This document shows positions 12,401 through 22,671 of a stretch of 35,023 bases of DNA, one piece after another (the stretch's first letter is position 1; every line of letters starts with the position of its first letter). Below the pieces are notes generated by a model. That model was not told the DNA's origin. It was given only the letters and a program-made list of their open reading frames with translations, and searched no databases. Source of the stretch: Rhizophagus sp. LPA8_4_AMF (taxonomy: Eukaryota > Glomeromycota > Glomeromycetes > Glomerales > Glomeraceae); assembly GCA_021464525.1 (NCBI GenBank), contig JADRCO010000384.1, positions 1-35,023 on the forward strand. Direction: 5' to 3'. The translations under genes and the position numbers were made by a program.

Positions 12401-13540
12401 TTAAAATCCATGAGTATCAACAGGAAACACTAAACTATTCATTTCTGTTAATTTATTTGGTAACTTTCGATTATGGGCAAATTTCTTTTTAATTCTCTTT
12501 AAATCTTTATGAATACTATAATCATATAAAGCTTGAGTTGTTAAATGAAGGAGATGACCGAAGAGATCCATTTCACGATTTCCTTTCTCAAAAGGGGTTA
12601 AAACCCATTGTGATATTTCTGTTGTTTTTGAAATTGGCCGACCAATACCCAATCGAAACCTAGAATTTTTAAATGTTAATATTATTAATTATATTAAAAT
12701 CCTCTTAAATTTTGATTTATACCTAATAAATTCTGTCCCAATTATTGAAACAATGTTTTCTAATCCCTTATGACCTTTCATGGCTGACAAATCTCCACCA
12801 CCTTTAATATTAAAGTAATTTGTGAATTAAGATCGATAAGTATCGTGCAATTCGATAACATAATAAATCTTAAATCACAAACTTTGAATCATTAATGTTC
12901 CTGGTAAAGTATTTAAATCGTCGGCCGCGACTATAAGTTTTTTAGCGTCGTTAACTCCAAAATGTTGTAAAACTTTTTGCACGGCATGGCCTGACTCGTT
13001 CATGGGCGTCAATGGTTTTATCAGAATAATTCTGAACGAATTCTATTTTAAAAAACCAATTAGAATAGAATACTTTTTTTACGTTTATTTTTTTATCAAA
13101 TCATATACCGTGATGGAGCCGTCTTCACTTGTAGAGGTAAATAATGTATCCCGTACATCAGCTATATCAATCAATGAATATTAATTATCTTTAATAAATT
13201 TCCTAAAATAGAAAATTCAAATTAATTGCGTGTAATTCATAAAAATTTACCAGATAGATCTAATCGTCGATAAAATTTAGGAAGATCCCTAGTAGCTTGT
13301 CCTTGAACAAGTGCTATTGCATTTGCCAGATAGTCAATAAAAATATATCCAGCTAAAGAAATAAGCAAGTGGACCAAAGACGTTAGATTCGAATAATTAG
13401 TCGACTTAACTGAAAAATATGTATTACTAACTTGCAAACATTCAAGGAATACTTGAAACACAACCATTATGACGTGTTGTAGCGTATTCAGGTTCTGGGT
13501 TTCCAAGACCCACAACGACGAGGTCAATCGGTCTGGACAT
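12401..13540 (-). CDS. Peptidyl-tRNA hydrolase (Pth/PTH1 family)
   Basis: Six exons (13540-13465, 13352-13251, 13161-13109, 13042-12883, 12801-12723, 12659-12401) give 242 aa. The family hydrolyses peptidyl-tRNA released from stalled ribosomes. Key Pth motifs are present: VVGLGNPEPEY with Asn14, TRHNAG with the catalytic His24, KPLTPMNESG with Asn92, ADDLN with Asp118, GHKGL, and RFRLGIGRP. Two positions differ from E. coli Pth: the His before the Asp is Ala (AADD for AHDE), and the Asn of GHNG is Lys (Lys142). The core catalytic His/Asp/Asn are kept, so activity is plausible. The basic C-terminal extension (KDLKRIKKKFAHNRKL) is longer than in bacteria. No obvious mitochondrial presequence: the ATG lies directly before the first beta strand. 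The short exon 3 and the GTTTGT donor of exon 4 are the weakest boundaries. Confidence 0.85.
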
Positions 13541-14337
13541 TTTTTTTTTTTACTAGTTTTACCTGAAAAGTGTTATTTTTTACTTATAAAAGACCAATCG
13601 TAAAATTTAATTTGTGTGACCATTATACATTACTATATAAGGATTACTTAATCATCTGACCTGATTAAGATAATATTGACTCGTTCTTATATAATTTTTA
13701 ACACAACACTACAAAAAAAAATTGACACATCATTTTAAGAATTATTAGTTCACGTTTAAAATACCTCAAAAGGAAATGGTAAATGGGCTAGTGCTGCTGA
13801 TTTATAAATATTTTTATATTCTTTATTCTATAACTTTATCTATAAATCTATGATATCATCTTTAAATATCTTTCCAAAACGAACTTTTTTTTATCTTATA
13901 ATTGTATCTCACATTTCTATTGTATATATTATGATTATCAATCATATATTCATATTGTATCAAAATGTTAAAGCGAGCGGCATAAAACGGTCGATAATAG
14001 GGCTGTTTTGGTAGTCACTATGACTATTGTTAATGATACTGTAAAATCTAAACCAGTCATTTAAAATAATAAGTGATATGAATGATAATTTTGGTAATTT
14101 GAGGAAACATTTGTTGTTACATGAGTGAAATTTGGGCTGAGAACACAGTATAGAACGCCAGTTGTGTGATATCAGAATATTTTAAACAACTCCTTTTTAA
14201 AATAGCATATGTGGATTTTACTCAAACGCCACCAATAATATAATATGATGAGCCGTGATGAAAATGAGCAAACAAGTAAATACAAAAAAATTTTTAATGC
14301 AAAAAAAAAAATTTTTTTTTTTTCCTGTGGGTTCTTT
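13541..14337. other. AT-rich intergenic region
   Basis: No gene or RNA seen. It holds the upstream flank of the peptidyl-tRNA hydrolase gene and an A-run/T-run block near 14298-14322. Confidence 0.4.
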
Positions 14338-14640
14338 TTACTTCAATACAAACCAGAATTTTTTCTGAATTTCCCCTAAAATTTTTATCTTGTTAATAGT
14401 TTTTCTTCTCAATCTAAAGCTACTAGGGAATTTGTCAAGCATAGATTTAGGATAGATACTCTTTATCCTTTTAACTATCTGATCAAACTTCTCGTCTTTA
14501 CCCAATCTGTGCCACCAAGTTGAATCCCGCAGCTTCCTCTGCAACTGCTATGTTTGACCCTGGCTAGCTTTTGAGAACTTTTTCGTTCGAGCCAGCCGCT
14601 TGCTTAGTCGTCGCGTTTTTTTCCTTCCCCGCCTAGGTTG
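14338..14640 (-). pseudogene. Broken ORF, probably a fragment of a repeated element
   Basis: On the minus strand from 14640 the frame reads QPRRGRKKTRRLSKRLARTK, then FSKASQGQT, an in-frame TAG, and continues QLQRKLRDSTWWHRLGKDEK to a stop at 14338. The flow across the stop suggests one original ORF with a single CAG-to-TAG type lesion. It has no ATG and no intron signals that would remove the stop. The segment is very basic (Arg/Lys-rich), has a Trp-Trp-His motif and is GC-richer than its flanks. That looks like a nucleic-acid-binding tail of a transposon or dispersed gene family. I cannot name the family. Confidence 0.5.
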
Positions 14641-15184
14641 TCATCTTTTTTAACCTGTAGATTATTTAATTACCCTTGAACTTGTATAGAGTTGTTAATA
14701 TATTATTATTTTATTTGAGGTGAGTCATTTGCATCTAGTAAAAAAAAATTTTTTTTGCTTGCAAGCTTTTTTATATTTTTCAAAGCCGGTGCAAAGCTTT
14801 TGTTTTTTACCCATTTTATAAGTCGCCTACGGCGAATTGGACTAGCGATATATATATATAATATAAAAAACATAGTAAGCATAAGGGTTCATTTTGGGTA
14901 TTTCCTATGAATCAGAGAATTCGAGGAAGAACAAATTTTGTTAAATTATTATTTTGTAATAAATAGATTGTTAAACAGTCATTCGCTTATCTACCATCCT
15001 TCATTGAATATGTGAACGATTACTTATATCCAGAGAAAAAGAAGTACGATTCATTCAACTTATCACCGTTCGGTCGCATTCAAGATTTTACATAGACATA
15101 TCACTCGGTTTTAAAGGAAGTTCCTTCGGATTTAACATTCAAAGAAAGCCAAACTACAAAAATAAACGAAATATTTTCAGCCCC
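14641..15184. promoter_or_regulatory. Upstream region of the PRL phosphatase gene
   Basis: It contains two perfect small dyads, GCTTGCAAGC (14757-14766) and TCGCC-TAC-GGCGA (14823-14835), and an A8T8-like block near 14740. ATTTTCAG directly before the start codon looks like the acceptor of a 5' leader intron. The ~40-codon open frame at 14970-15095 has no ATG and is probably leader sequence. Confidence 0.35.
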
Positions 15185-15938
15185 ATGCCAGCAATGCGAA
15201 GTAATCGAGGTTCCGGCCCAATTTTAGCCGGACAACGGTCACCCATTAATCCTCCAACACTTATCGAGTACAATCATCTTCGTTTCTTGATCGCAGACGC
15301 TCCATCAAACAATAACTTAAGCTTGTATATGCAGGTAAAGACGAAATATATAGTTATTGTTAATTTTATTTTGATTGCCCTTAATGCTTGAGCATTTTTT
15401 AGGAATTTGAACGATACAACGTAACTGATGTTGTCCGTGTTTGCGATCCTACTTATAACACCGATCCTCTTTTAGCTCGTGGAATCAAAGTTCATGTAAA
15501 TATATTTATTAAATTTACCTATTTACATTAGTGATTTACTAATCCTAATCGTTATTAGGACTGGGTGTTTGGTGATGGCGATGCTCCACCATCTCAAATA
15601 GTAAGTGAATGGCTTGATCTTGTTCAAACTCGATTCTGTTGCAATGACAATGATGATAGGCCTGCAATCGCTTGCCATTGTGTAGCTGGACTTGGACGGT
15701 AAGTAATGTATAAATTTCCAAATTTTTATGGTTAAACAGCATTATAACCCTAATGGACCTTTTTTTCCTTAGTGCCCCTGTACTAGTAGCGATTGCATTA
15801 ATTGAGTCTGGTATGTCTCCTCTCGATAGTGTGGCATTTATTCGCCAACGACGTAGAGGTGCTATTAATAACAGACAACTCAAGTATATTGAAAATTACA
15901 GAAGAAGAACCAAGTCTGCCAAATGTGTTATATGTTGA
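15185..15938 (+). CDS. PRL-type (PTP4A) protein tyrosine phosphatase, prenylated
   Basis: Four exons (15185-15334, 15403-15495, 15559-15698, 15773-15938) give 182 aa, near the ~170 aa of animal PRLs. PRL-specific features are in order. [15 protein letters not shown] is at the N-terminus. [10 protein letters not shown] has the redox-partner cysteine (Cys64). [10 protein letters not shown] has the general acid (Asp87, with an insertion relative to WPFDDG). The P-loop [12 protein letters not shown] has the catalytic Cys122 and the PRL hallmark Ala after Arg. [17 protein letters not shown] follows. The last four residues, CVIC, form a CAAX box behind a basic patch (RRRTKSAK), so farnesylation and membrane association are expected. 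PRLs are weak phosphatases that in animals bind CNNM magnesium transporters. The substrate here is unknown. The start was chosen as the first ATG after a likely leader-intron acceptor. Confidence 0.93.
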
Positions 15939-16649
15939 CTCCATGATCCTTCCATATTATTATTTGAATTTTTTTCTTTTTTCTTTAAAGATTTTAGTAT
16001 TTTGTATTTGACAACGGGTTGGGGTTCCAAACAAAATTGTAAAAGTAGTAGATTCCAGTATATTAATGCTGATCGGAAAGGCGGTCGGAAGGAAAAATTT
16101 AGACGGGGAAAGAAGAAAATTCGTGGTCTTTTATCATCATTTTGCTTACCATCACATATCCTCTATTGCCTATCCCGATCACCTAATTCTCAAAAATTAT
16201 CTATTGATACCACCGCCCTTGTCCATAAAAGTTTTTTACATTCATTTCTTTATTATATTCCTTGTTATTTTTATAGAAGTTCTTATGAATTAAGAACATT
16301 TTATCCTATTAGTTTTGTAGTTCATTTTGATAATGGTTAAAAAAAAAAATGAATTACAAGATATGTCTAAAATCGTGTGTAAAATTTTTTGCTGTCTGTT
16401 ATTATCGCATTTTTAATATTATTTTTTTTATTTATTATTTTTTACTAAAAATAGTAGTGATTTATAATTTATAAATAATAAAGGAATATTTTTTTATATA
16501 TATGAGTGGTTAGACACACTTAGACACGTGTGTCGAATTGAACTTTTGTAATACATCCAAATTCCAAATCTAGTTCTTCAAAACTAAACTCGGCATTCAA
16601 AACTTAGTTATTCTATTTGATTAATTATTTAATATTATAATAAATTATA
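15939..16649. other. PRL 3' flank and NDUFB2 promoter
   Basis: The plus-strand open frames at 16002-16340 overlap in two phases, have no splice logic and look like 3' untranslated sequence. At 16513-16534 a dyad (GACACAC...GTGTGTC) encloses CACGTG (16525-16530), an E-box core, ~120 nt before the NDUFB2 start. Confidence 0.4.
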
Positions 16650-17010
16650 ATGGCGGGTGCTAAAGGTCCCCATGGCTTTCCTCTACCCGGAAGAGCGCAT
16701 GTATTTTTATCCAAGTTGTTTGGCGGTAGCATGGCATTCTGTAAGATTCTTTTTTTGACTCTAGGATTTTCGATTATAAATATATAATTTTAAATAAAAT
16801 GTTCTGTTTTGGGCTGTTTAGGGATGTTATATCGTGGTAAAAAAGAATTACCCGTAGTTCTGGTTTGTAAACATTTAAAATTAATATCTCATGAAAGTTG
16901 GACGAAATTATGATTAATCATTTAAAACTATATAGGGTTTAAGGCATCCTTGGGAACATCATGGTCATGAAAATGGTCATAATGGCCACCATTCTGAGGC
17001 TCATAATTAA
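16650..17010 (+). CDS. Mitochondrial complex I subunit NDUFB2 (AGGG/B8-type)
   Basis: Three exons (16650-16740, 16822-16862, 16936-17010) give 68 aa. The order MAFWMLYRGKKELPVVLGLRHPWEHHGH closely resembles the plant form of this subunit (MWFW-YRAK-GPVVLGWRHPWEGH). A single hydrophobic segment at residues ~22-37 would span the inner membrane. A His/Asn/Gly-rich tail follows. It is an accessory (supernumerary) subunit of the membrane arm of NADH:ubiquinone oxidoreductase and has no catalytic role. It is too small and too heavily spliced to show as a long open frame. Confidence 0.85.
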
Positions 17011-17386
17011 TTTGTCAACAACAATAATAATATATAGAAACAATTAGCAGAATCAATCATAAAACGAAAGATAAATGAGTTCAAAATTTTTTTTTTAATT
17101 TTTGTAAGTTGCATAAAATTTTACTCATTTTTTTTTATTATTATTTTTACAATTTTACCGATCGTCTTATCATAAAAAAAGTGATGCTTTGCAGTATTTT
17201 TTTTAATAAAAAATTTTTTTGTTATCACGGATCAATTGATTGAAAAAAGGTATACAAGATTCAATGAAAAAGTCAGGTGAAGATTTAAAGAAGCACGTTA
17301 ATAAAATGAAATGTCAAAGATCAAAAAGATCAAAAAACATATATATTGAGAGAGAAATTCCACCAATCTCCTCATGTAATAATTTT
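17011..17386. other. Convergent 3' flanks of NDUFB2 and eL32
   Basis: The region is AT-rich. A small Lys-rich open frame (ATG 17264) runs antisense into the eL32 exon and is not supported. Confidence 0.4.
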
Positions 17387-17870
17387 TTAATCAACTTCCT
17401 GAGATCTAACACGAGCTTTAGCATTAGTAACTCTAATATTTAATTGCTGAGCCCTTTCAATAATCGCAATTCTATTCCTTGAACTAACATTATGAGCAAT
17501 TTCAGCAGCATATGTTTTGTTATGCATAAGTAATAATTCTAATTCTCTAGTATTAGATACAAGAAATTTTTTAAATCCATTGGGCATTAAATGGCGAGTT
17601 TTCTTGTTTGAACCATAGCCAATTTTTGGCATTGGAAGTTGACCTTTAAATCTACGTCGAACTCGATTGTCAATACCCTTAGGTTTTCTCCATGCTTCCT
17701 ATTTTCATTATAATTAAAAGAAATACGTGAATAAAGATTCTTTTAATAAATTTTAAAAATAAATCTTTTATAAAATTTACCTTTACAGATTTGTATCGAT
17801 CTGATTGATGCCTAATAAAAGGCTTAATGCGTTTCTTGACAATCTTGACTTTCTTAACAGGATTAACCAT
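17387..17870 (-). CDS. RPL32: 60S ribosomal protein eL32
   Basis: Two exons (17870-17781 and 17698-17387) give 133 aa, the standard length. [57 protein letters not shown] and [16 protein letters not shown] are diagnostic for eL32. It is a structural protein of the large ribosomal subunit. The start is the conserved MVNP; an in-frame ATG further upstream lies in leader sequence. CTTATAG just before the ATG is a likely acceptor of a 5' leader intron, common for ribosomal protein genes. Confidence 0.97.
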
Positions 17871-18283
17871 TTTTGCTATAAGAGAAAGAAAAAAATTTTT
17901 TAAAATACTCAACTTTATTCTACATAATTTTTTTCATTGATTTCGATCAGAGAGTGATTGAAATAGTAAACTTTAACCAAATATTTGACAATTCTCAATT
18001 CTTTGTTTATTACCTTAAACAAAAAGTAAATGAAAAACCTTCAAAAAAAAATTTCATGTGACTAATTTATATTAATTCTTTAAAATGTAAAACAACCCAC
18101 CTAGAAAACCGGATGGAAATCAAAGAGGAGGAAACAAAAAAAAAAATTGAAAATTTTTTTATACTTAGATTTACGTCAATAAATCTGATCCATAATTCCG
18201 GCCTGTGTAGAAAGATTTTTTTTTGTGGCTTGTGAAACTAATCATGTGATAATCCAATTTTGTAACATCGAAACAATTCGAAA
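17871..18283. promoter_or_regulatory. Divergent promoter of eL32 and DCP1
   Basis: The ~0.4 kb between opposite-strand starts is AT-rich, with A-runs near 18040 and 18137. No other feature is recognised. Confidence 0.35.
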
Positions 18284-18334
18284 ATGAAATTACTTGAAAC
18301 TTTTGGTTTCATCTTGAAGGTTATTTATCACTTT

Positions 18335-19972
18335 ATGGATCCAACTGCAAGGAAAGCTGTCAACTTGAACGTTCTGCGTCGCCATGACCAAAATATTGTT
18401 GAAATAATTGATAGTTCAAGTTATGTTGTTGTATACAAATTTGACAAAGGTGCTTGGGTATGCTTGAATTTTACACGTTATGAATTAGACGCGCGTCAAA
18501 GTATTTTGAAGCATAGTAATTATGGTAATGTATTTTGTTTTCATAGACAAAGAAGGGCGTAGAGGGAACATTGTTCGTGTTCAAAAGGTATGTCTTTGAC
18601 CATATTTGTTTACCTTTATTGATATCAAAAAAAAAAACGAGAAAAAAAAATAAATTATTTTATTCAAATAGATGTGTACAACCTGTGTATGGATTTATAG
18701 TGATGAATCGGTTAGGTATCGATAACTTCATGGCACCATTAACAGACGGTATGGAGCTAGAATTCAAAGACGAATATATTATATATCGTGCTACAGACGA
18801 TGGTATCGTTGATGACTTTTTTGAAGTTCGCCAATATTTTGTTATGTGAAGAACCCACAAATAGTAGCCGGATTATGGTAATTGAGTATTGCTTTGGATA
18901 GTAGATAATATCCATGGCATTTGGGTATTTGAAACAAAGGATCGGGAACGAATAGGAAAAACTTTGTTGGAGTAAGTAAATTGTAAATTTATTTTATTTG
19001 ATTACGTAAAGAAATATAAAACTTATTATTTATTTTTTTATTTGGGATTTTAGATGTCGCGAATCATCAAAAACTGCTGTTACCCCACCACAATTAACTT
19101 TACAACCACCTCACTACTCCTCAAACACTCCGACCCCATCCAAAGGAACATCTTCGAGTCTTTATGGAAGGCCAATTCAAATCGGGGACCTTCTCCAACA
19201 GACAGAAATTAACCAACCTACCACTTCTAATAACAGTAGAAGTTCAACTCCTGCCTATCATGACACTCTACAATATGAAACTCCGAAAAAAGACATATTA
19301 GGAGAATTATTCCAAAAAGCATCTAGTATTGATCCACTTCCTGTAGTAAATATTCTTAAATTTAACCTTTGAAAAATGTCATTAGTTTTGAAAGTATTGA
19401 TTTGTGAATAACTGATATCACAATATTTTCACTTTTTTTTCTATATTATATAGAATCCGCCCGTTACATCTAGTAATAATCATGCCCTTTTAGATGGAAA
19501 GATGCTTTTAGAAATGCTTCGTCCAAGTAATACAGCTACTGCTTCTCCAAATAATTATCCTTTTAACTCACATACACCACCACAGAGGTCATTGTCCGTC
19601 AATGACACTAGACCTAACAGCAAATTATTCCACAGTCGAAGTATAAATACACCTTCAATTATTCAAGAACACATTACAACCTCAAATGCCTCATTTGGGA
19701 TGGAAAATCCTCAGTTGTCACGAAAACAAGCGGTGGACGCTTCTATCTCTTCTCTCACGGCTCTCGATGGAATCAACCATAAAAGAATATTGACTAAATC
19801 GGAATTTACAGAACAATACTTACGATTAATTCAGGTGCGTCATCAATAAAATTGAAGTTTCTTATTATTAGCCGATCGACTTACTAACTTTAAATATATA
19901 TAAAAGTCTGACCCATCTTTTATGGACATTCTCTACGAGAATTATGTGGTCAAAGCACAAAATATGTTATAA
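18335..19972 (+). CDS. DCP1: mRNA-decapping enzyme subunit 1
   Basis: Seven exons (18335-18457, 18547-18587, 18672-18802, 18905-18971, 19054-19345, 19454-19834, 19907-19972) give 366 aa. An in-frame ATG at 18284 would add 17 residues; MDPTARKAVNLNVLRRHDQ at 18335 fits the family start better. The N-terminal EVH1 domain shows LRRHDQNIVEI, SYVVVYKFDKGAW, GVEGTLFVFKR, GFIVMNRLGIDNFMAPL, EDEYIIYR-type and IHGIWVFE blocks. A Ser/Thr/Pro/Asn-rich linker follows, with a short LGELFQKA helix. The C-terminal ~45 aa (LTKSEFTEQYLRLIQSDPSF and MDILYENYV) match the trimerisation domain found in DCP1 of most eukaryotes but not budding yeast. DCP1 activates DCP2 for 5' cap removal in P-bodies. The tail of the long frame after 18802 is intron. 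Confidence 0.93.
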
Positions 19973-21008
19973 TTATATAAAATAAATTATAATTTTATAT
20001 TATTTAAATTTTGCTTTAACCCGTATTTTATTTATTTTCCTTTAATGTAGTTATATTAATTAAAAATTAATATTTACTTTTTTTATTATTTATTTTATTT
20101 ATTTTTTATTTTTTATTTTTTTGACAAAAAATTTATATACGATTTGATTCAATAAATTTTTGTTTTCACTTGCAAAATAATTCTTTATTCTGAAAGACAC
20201 AATTCTTCACTTTTTTATTCAAATCAAATAATATAATTTAAAATCTTTTAAGACGTAAATATACAACTCAAAGACAAAAAGTGAAGGAAAAGAACAAGAA
20301 AAAAAAAAAAAGTAAAAAGTAAAATAAAATAAAAAACCCATTTCCTTTACTACATTCAATGTATCAAACGAAAAAATAAGTCTAGTATCTCAAGATATCT
20401 ATAACTTTTCATATCAAAAGACCTTTGTTAAAAGTCAATAAATTGAAAAAAAAAAAAATTGCTAAGAAATATATATTGTACAAGTTAAAATTCCGAATTG
20501 TTCACTATAGAAGGAATTCGTAACAAAAAAAAAAAAAAATAATTTTTACAAAAGAAAAAATGATATAAAATTGATTTTGGAAATGATAAAAAAAGAAAAG
20601 GAACCCAATTTTATTTATTTAAAAAGGAAAAAAGAAAAGGTTATAAAAAAGGAAAAAGAACAATTTTATGTTAATAATACAGTAAAAAAAGAAGAAATAT
20701 ATATAAAAAAAAAATGATATATATGAAAAGAAAAACATGGTACAGAAAAATGAAAAAAGGGCTATTTACAAAGGATAAAAATCATGAAATGTTGTTGCTG
20801 TTGATAAGTCCAATAACAATATGACAAATAATTTCTTTACAAAACTAAATCAAAAAAAAATTGTCCAAGGAATGATAAAAATAATCCACAAAAAAAAAGA
20901 AAAAAAAATGCAATAAAAGGTGATAAAACAATTCTATATAAAAAATATATATATATATATAAGAAGAAAAATGTTCATTTTCTACAGAATATGTAGAATA
21001 TAATTGGA
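19973..21008. other. Convergent 3' flanks of DCP1 and the ankyrin gene
   Basis: About 1 kb with no gene. From ~20270 to ~20960 the plus strand is extremely purine-rich (long runs of A with interspersed G). On the minus strand this would be a pyrimidine-rich 3' untranslated region of the ankyrin gene. Confidence 0.4.
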
Positions 21009-22671
21009 CTAAGATTTTCCTAATATCAAGTCCGTTAATTTTCCAAAGAACCCTTTCATAGAAAAGGAAGATTTTCTACGATTTTCCACAGGCCGATAAT
21101 TTTCCGAAGAAATTTGTTGCTTTTTGTTAGGTGAAGTGAAAAAAAAGTTCACTCCACTACCTTCAGACATTGAACGTGACATTTTACCATCATCATTTGT
21201 CTCATTATTATTCCACTTTTTCGTTTTTAATTCATGTAAAGGATCTGTTGACCTTCTCTTCTTTTTCTCTACAATTACGGGAGGTAATGGAATATAATCA
21301 GGATCTCCTCCATATTCCGTGGGTGCTGTAGAAGCAGTTGAGGGCGAACCGGGTATATCTGGAGGTGTCATTAGAAGAGAAATAGCAGATGGATTTGATT
21401 GTGGAGTAACAGGCGAAGAAGAAAATGAAAATCGTCGATCAGGAGAACGGCTTTTATTTGATGATGCTAAAGAAGTTAAGGATGTCGAAGTTAACTGTCT
21501 TGTAAGAGTTAAACTCTTACGAAACAGTTCCTTTGTTGGCGATTTAAGTTTTTTAACATCGGGCGAAGATTCATCCATTGAATGGTAAGATATATCTATA
21601 GAAGGTTTATCTAATGAATCAATAGTCATTGTTTCATTGTTGTCGCTAATAAACTCATCATCCTTGAAAATTTCCTCTCTTGATTTCAAATGCGAAGGTA
21701 ATTCCATTGACTTTGAAGGTTGTCTTTTTAATAAAACGTTTTCCATAGAATTGTTATTTAATTCATTTTTTTCAAATTGAACAGGTAAACTCGGCCGACG
21801 TGTTCTTGGTGTGAATTTTGTCGTTATAAGAGCAGGTTTCTTCTTCGACTTTGCAATTTTTGAAGGTTTTTCTTTTGGTCGTTTTGAAGATTTCAAATTA
21901 TTTGTTGTTATTTTTGTGTGTGTTGAATCATCATGTAATAATTTTTGTTTTTCAGCAGCTTGTATAGAACCATAAGTTTTCAACAATTCAACAACATCAG
22001 CATGATTCTTTGCCATTGCTACCGATAATGGAGATGAACCATATTTATCGGTTACATCCACGATTGCACCATTTTTCAATAATAATTCAATTGTTTGAGT
22101 ACATCCATTGGCGGCAGCAAAATGCAATGCGGTTGATCCAGTTGTTCCTACTGTTTGATCCGTTGATCTACCTTTTTCTGTACCATTATATTTGTGTGAA
22201 AGTCTGCATAATTCAACAAGAGTTAATATAATCAATAAATATATTAATACTTAAAAGAAATTAATTACATGATGAGGAAATACCATCTTACCTTGGAGCA
22301 TTAACGTCTGCGCCTCGTTCAATAAGATACTGTACAACAGATACATGATCATTGATGCACGCAACATGGATTGGCAAGACTCCATTTAATACGGAATCGA
22401 TAGGTTGACCATGATCTAGTGCAAATTTAACCAATCCTATATTAAATAACAGGAAGAAAATCATAAAATTAATAAGTATAAATTCACAATATGATCAATT
22501 TCATCTATCGTTTCCCAAAATACTCCATAAATGGAAGCCCAATTTACGCTCAATTTCCAAATATTTTTTCACATTACGTAGAATATTTAACTTACCGAGA
22601 TTGCCTGCAGCAGCGCCGGAGTGTAAACCTAAGTTATTATGGTCAGTTGATATTGTTTTTGATCGACTCAT
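21009..22671 (-). CDS. Ankyrin-repeat protein with long basic, serine-rich tail
   Basis: Three exons (22671-22596, 22436-22292, 22203-21009) give 471 aa. Residues ~15-165 hold about four ankyrin repeats: GLHSGAAAGNLGLVKFALDH, GVLPIHVACINDHVSVVQYL, GSTALHFAAANGCTQTIELL and YGSSPLSVAMAKNHADVVEL. A loop between repeats 2 and 3 is Thr/Gly-rich. The remaining ~300 aa is predicted disordered: a Lys-rich segment (KPSKIAKSKKKPA) that could be a nuclear signal, Ser/Thr/Pro clusters, and a conserved-looking end (SSFSMKGFFGKLTDLILGKS). It is a scaffold or interaction protein of unknown partner. No DNA-binding, kinase or enzyme domain is visible. The splice chain from MSRSKTI is consistent in frame throughout. 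Confidence 0.85.

Noticed and set aside
14970..15095. Open frame before the PRL gene
   Set aside because: No ATG and only ~40 codons; more likely leader or leader-intron sequence.
16002..16340. Two overlapping plus-strand frames after the PRL gene
   Set aside because: They lie just after a complete stop and CAAX end, in 3' untranslated sequence, with no conserved motif.
17264..17443. Small Lys-rich ORF with an ATG
   Set aside because: It runs antisense into the eL32 coding exon and ends there; no independent support.
18803..18849. Extension of the DCP1 exon 3 frame
   Set aside because: Splicing at 18803 joins the conserved IHGIW block, so the extension is intron.
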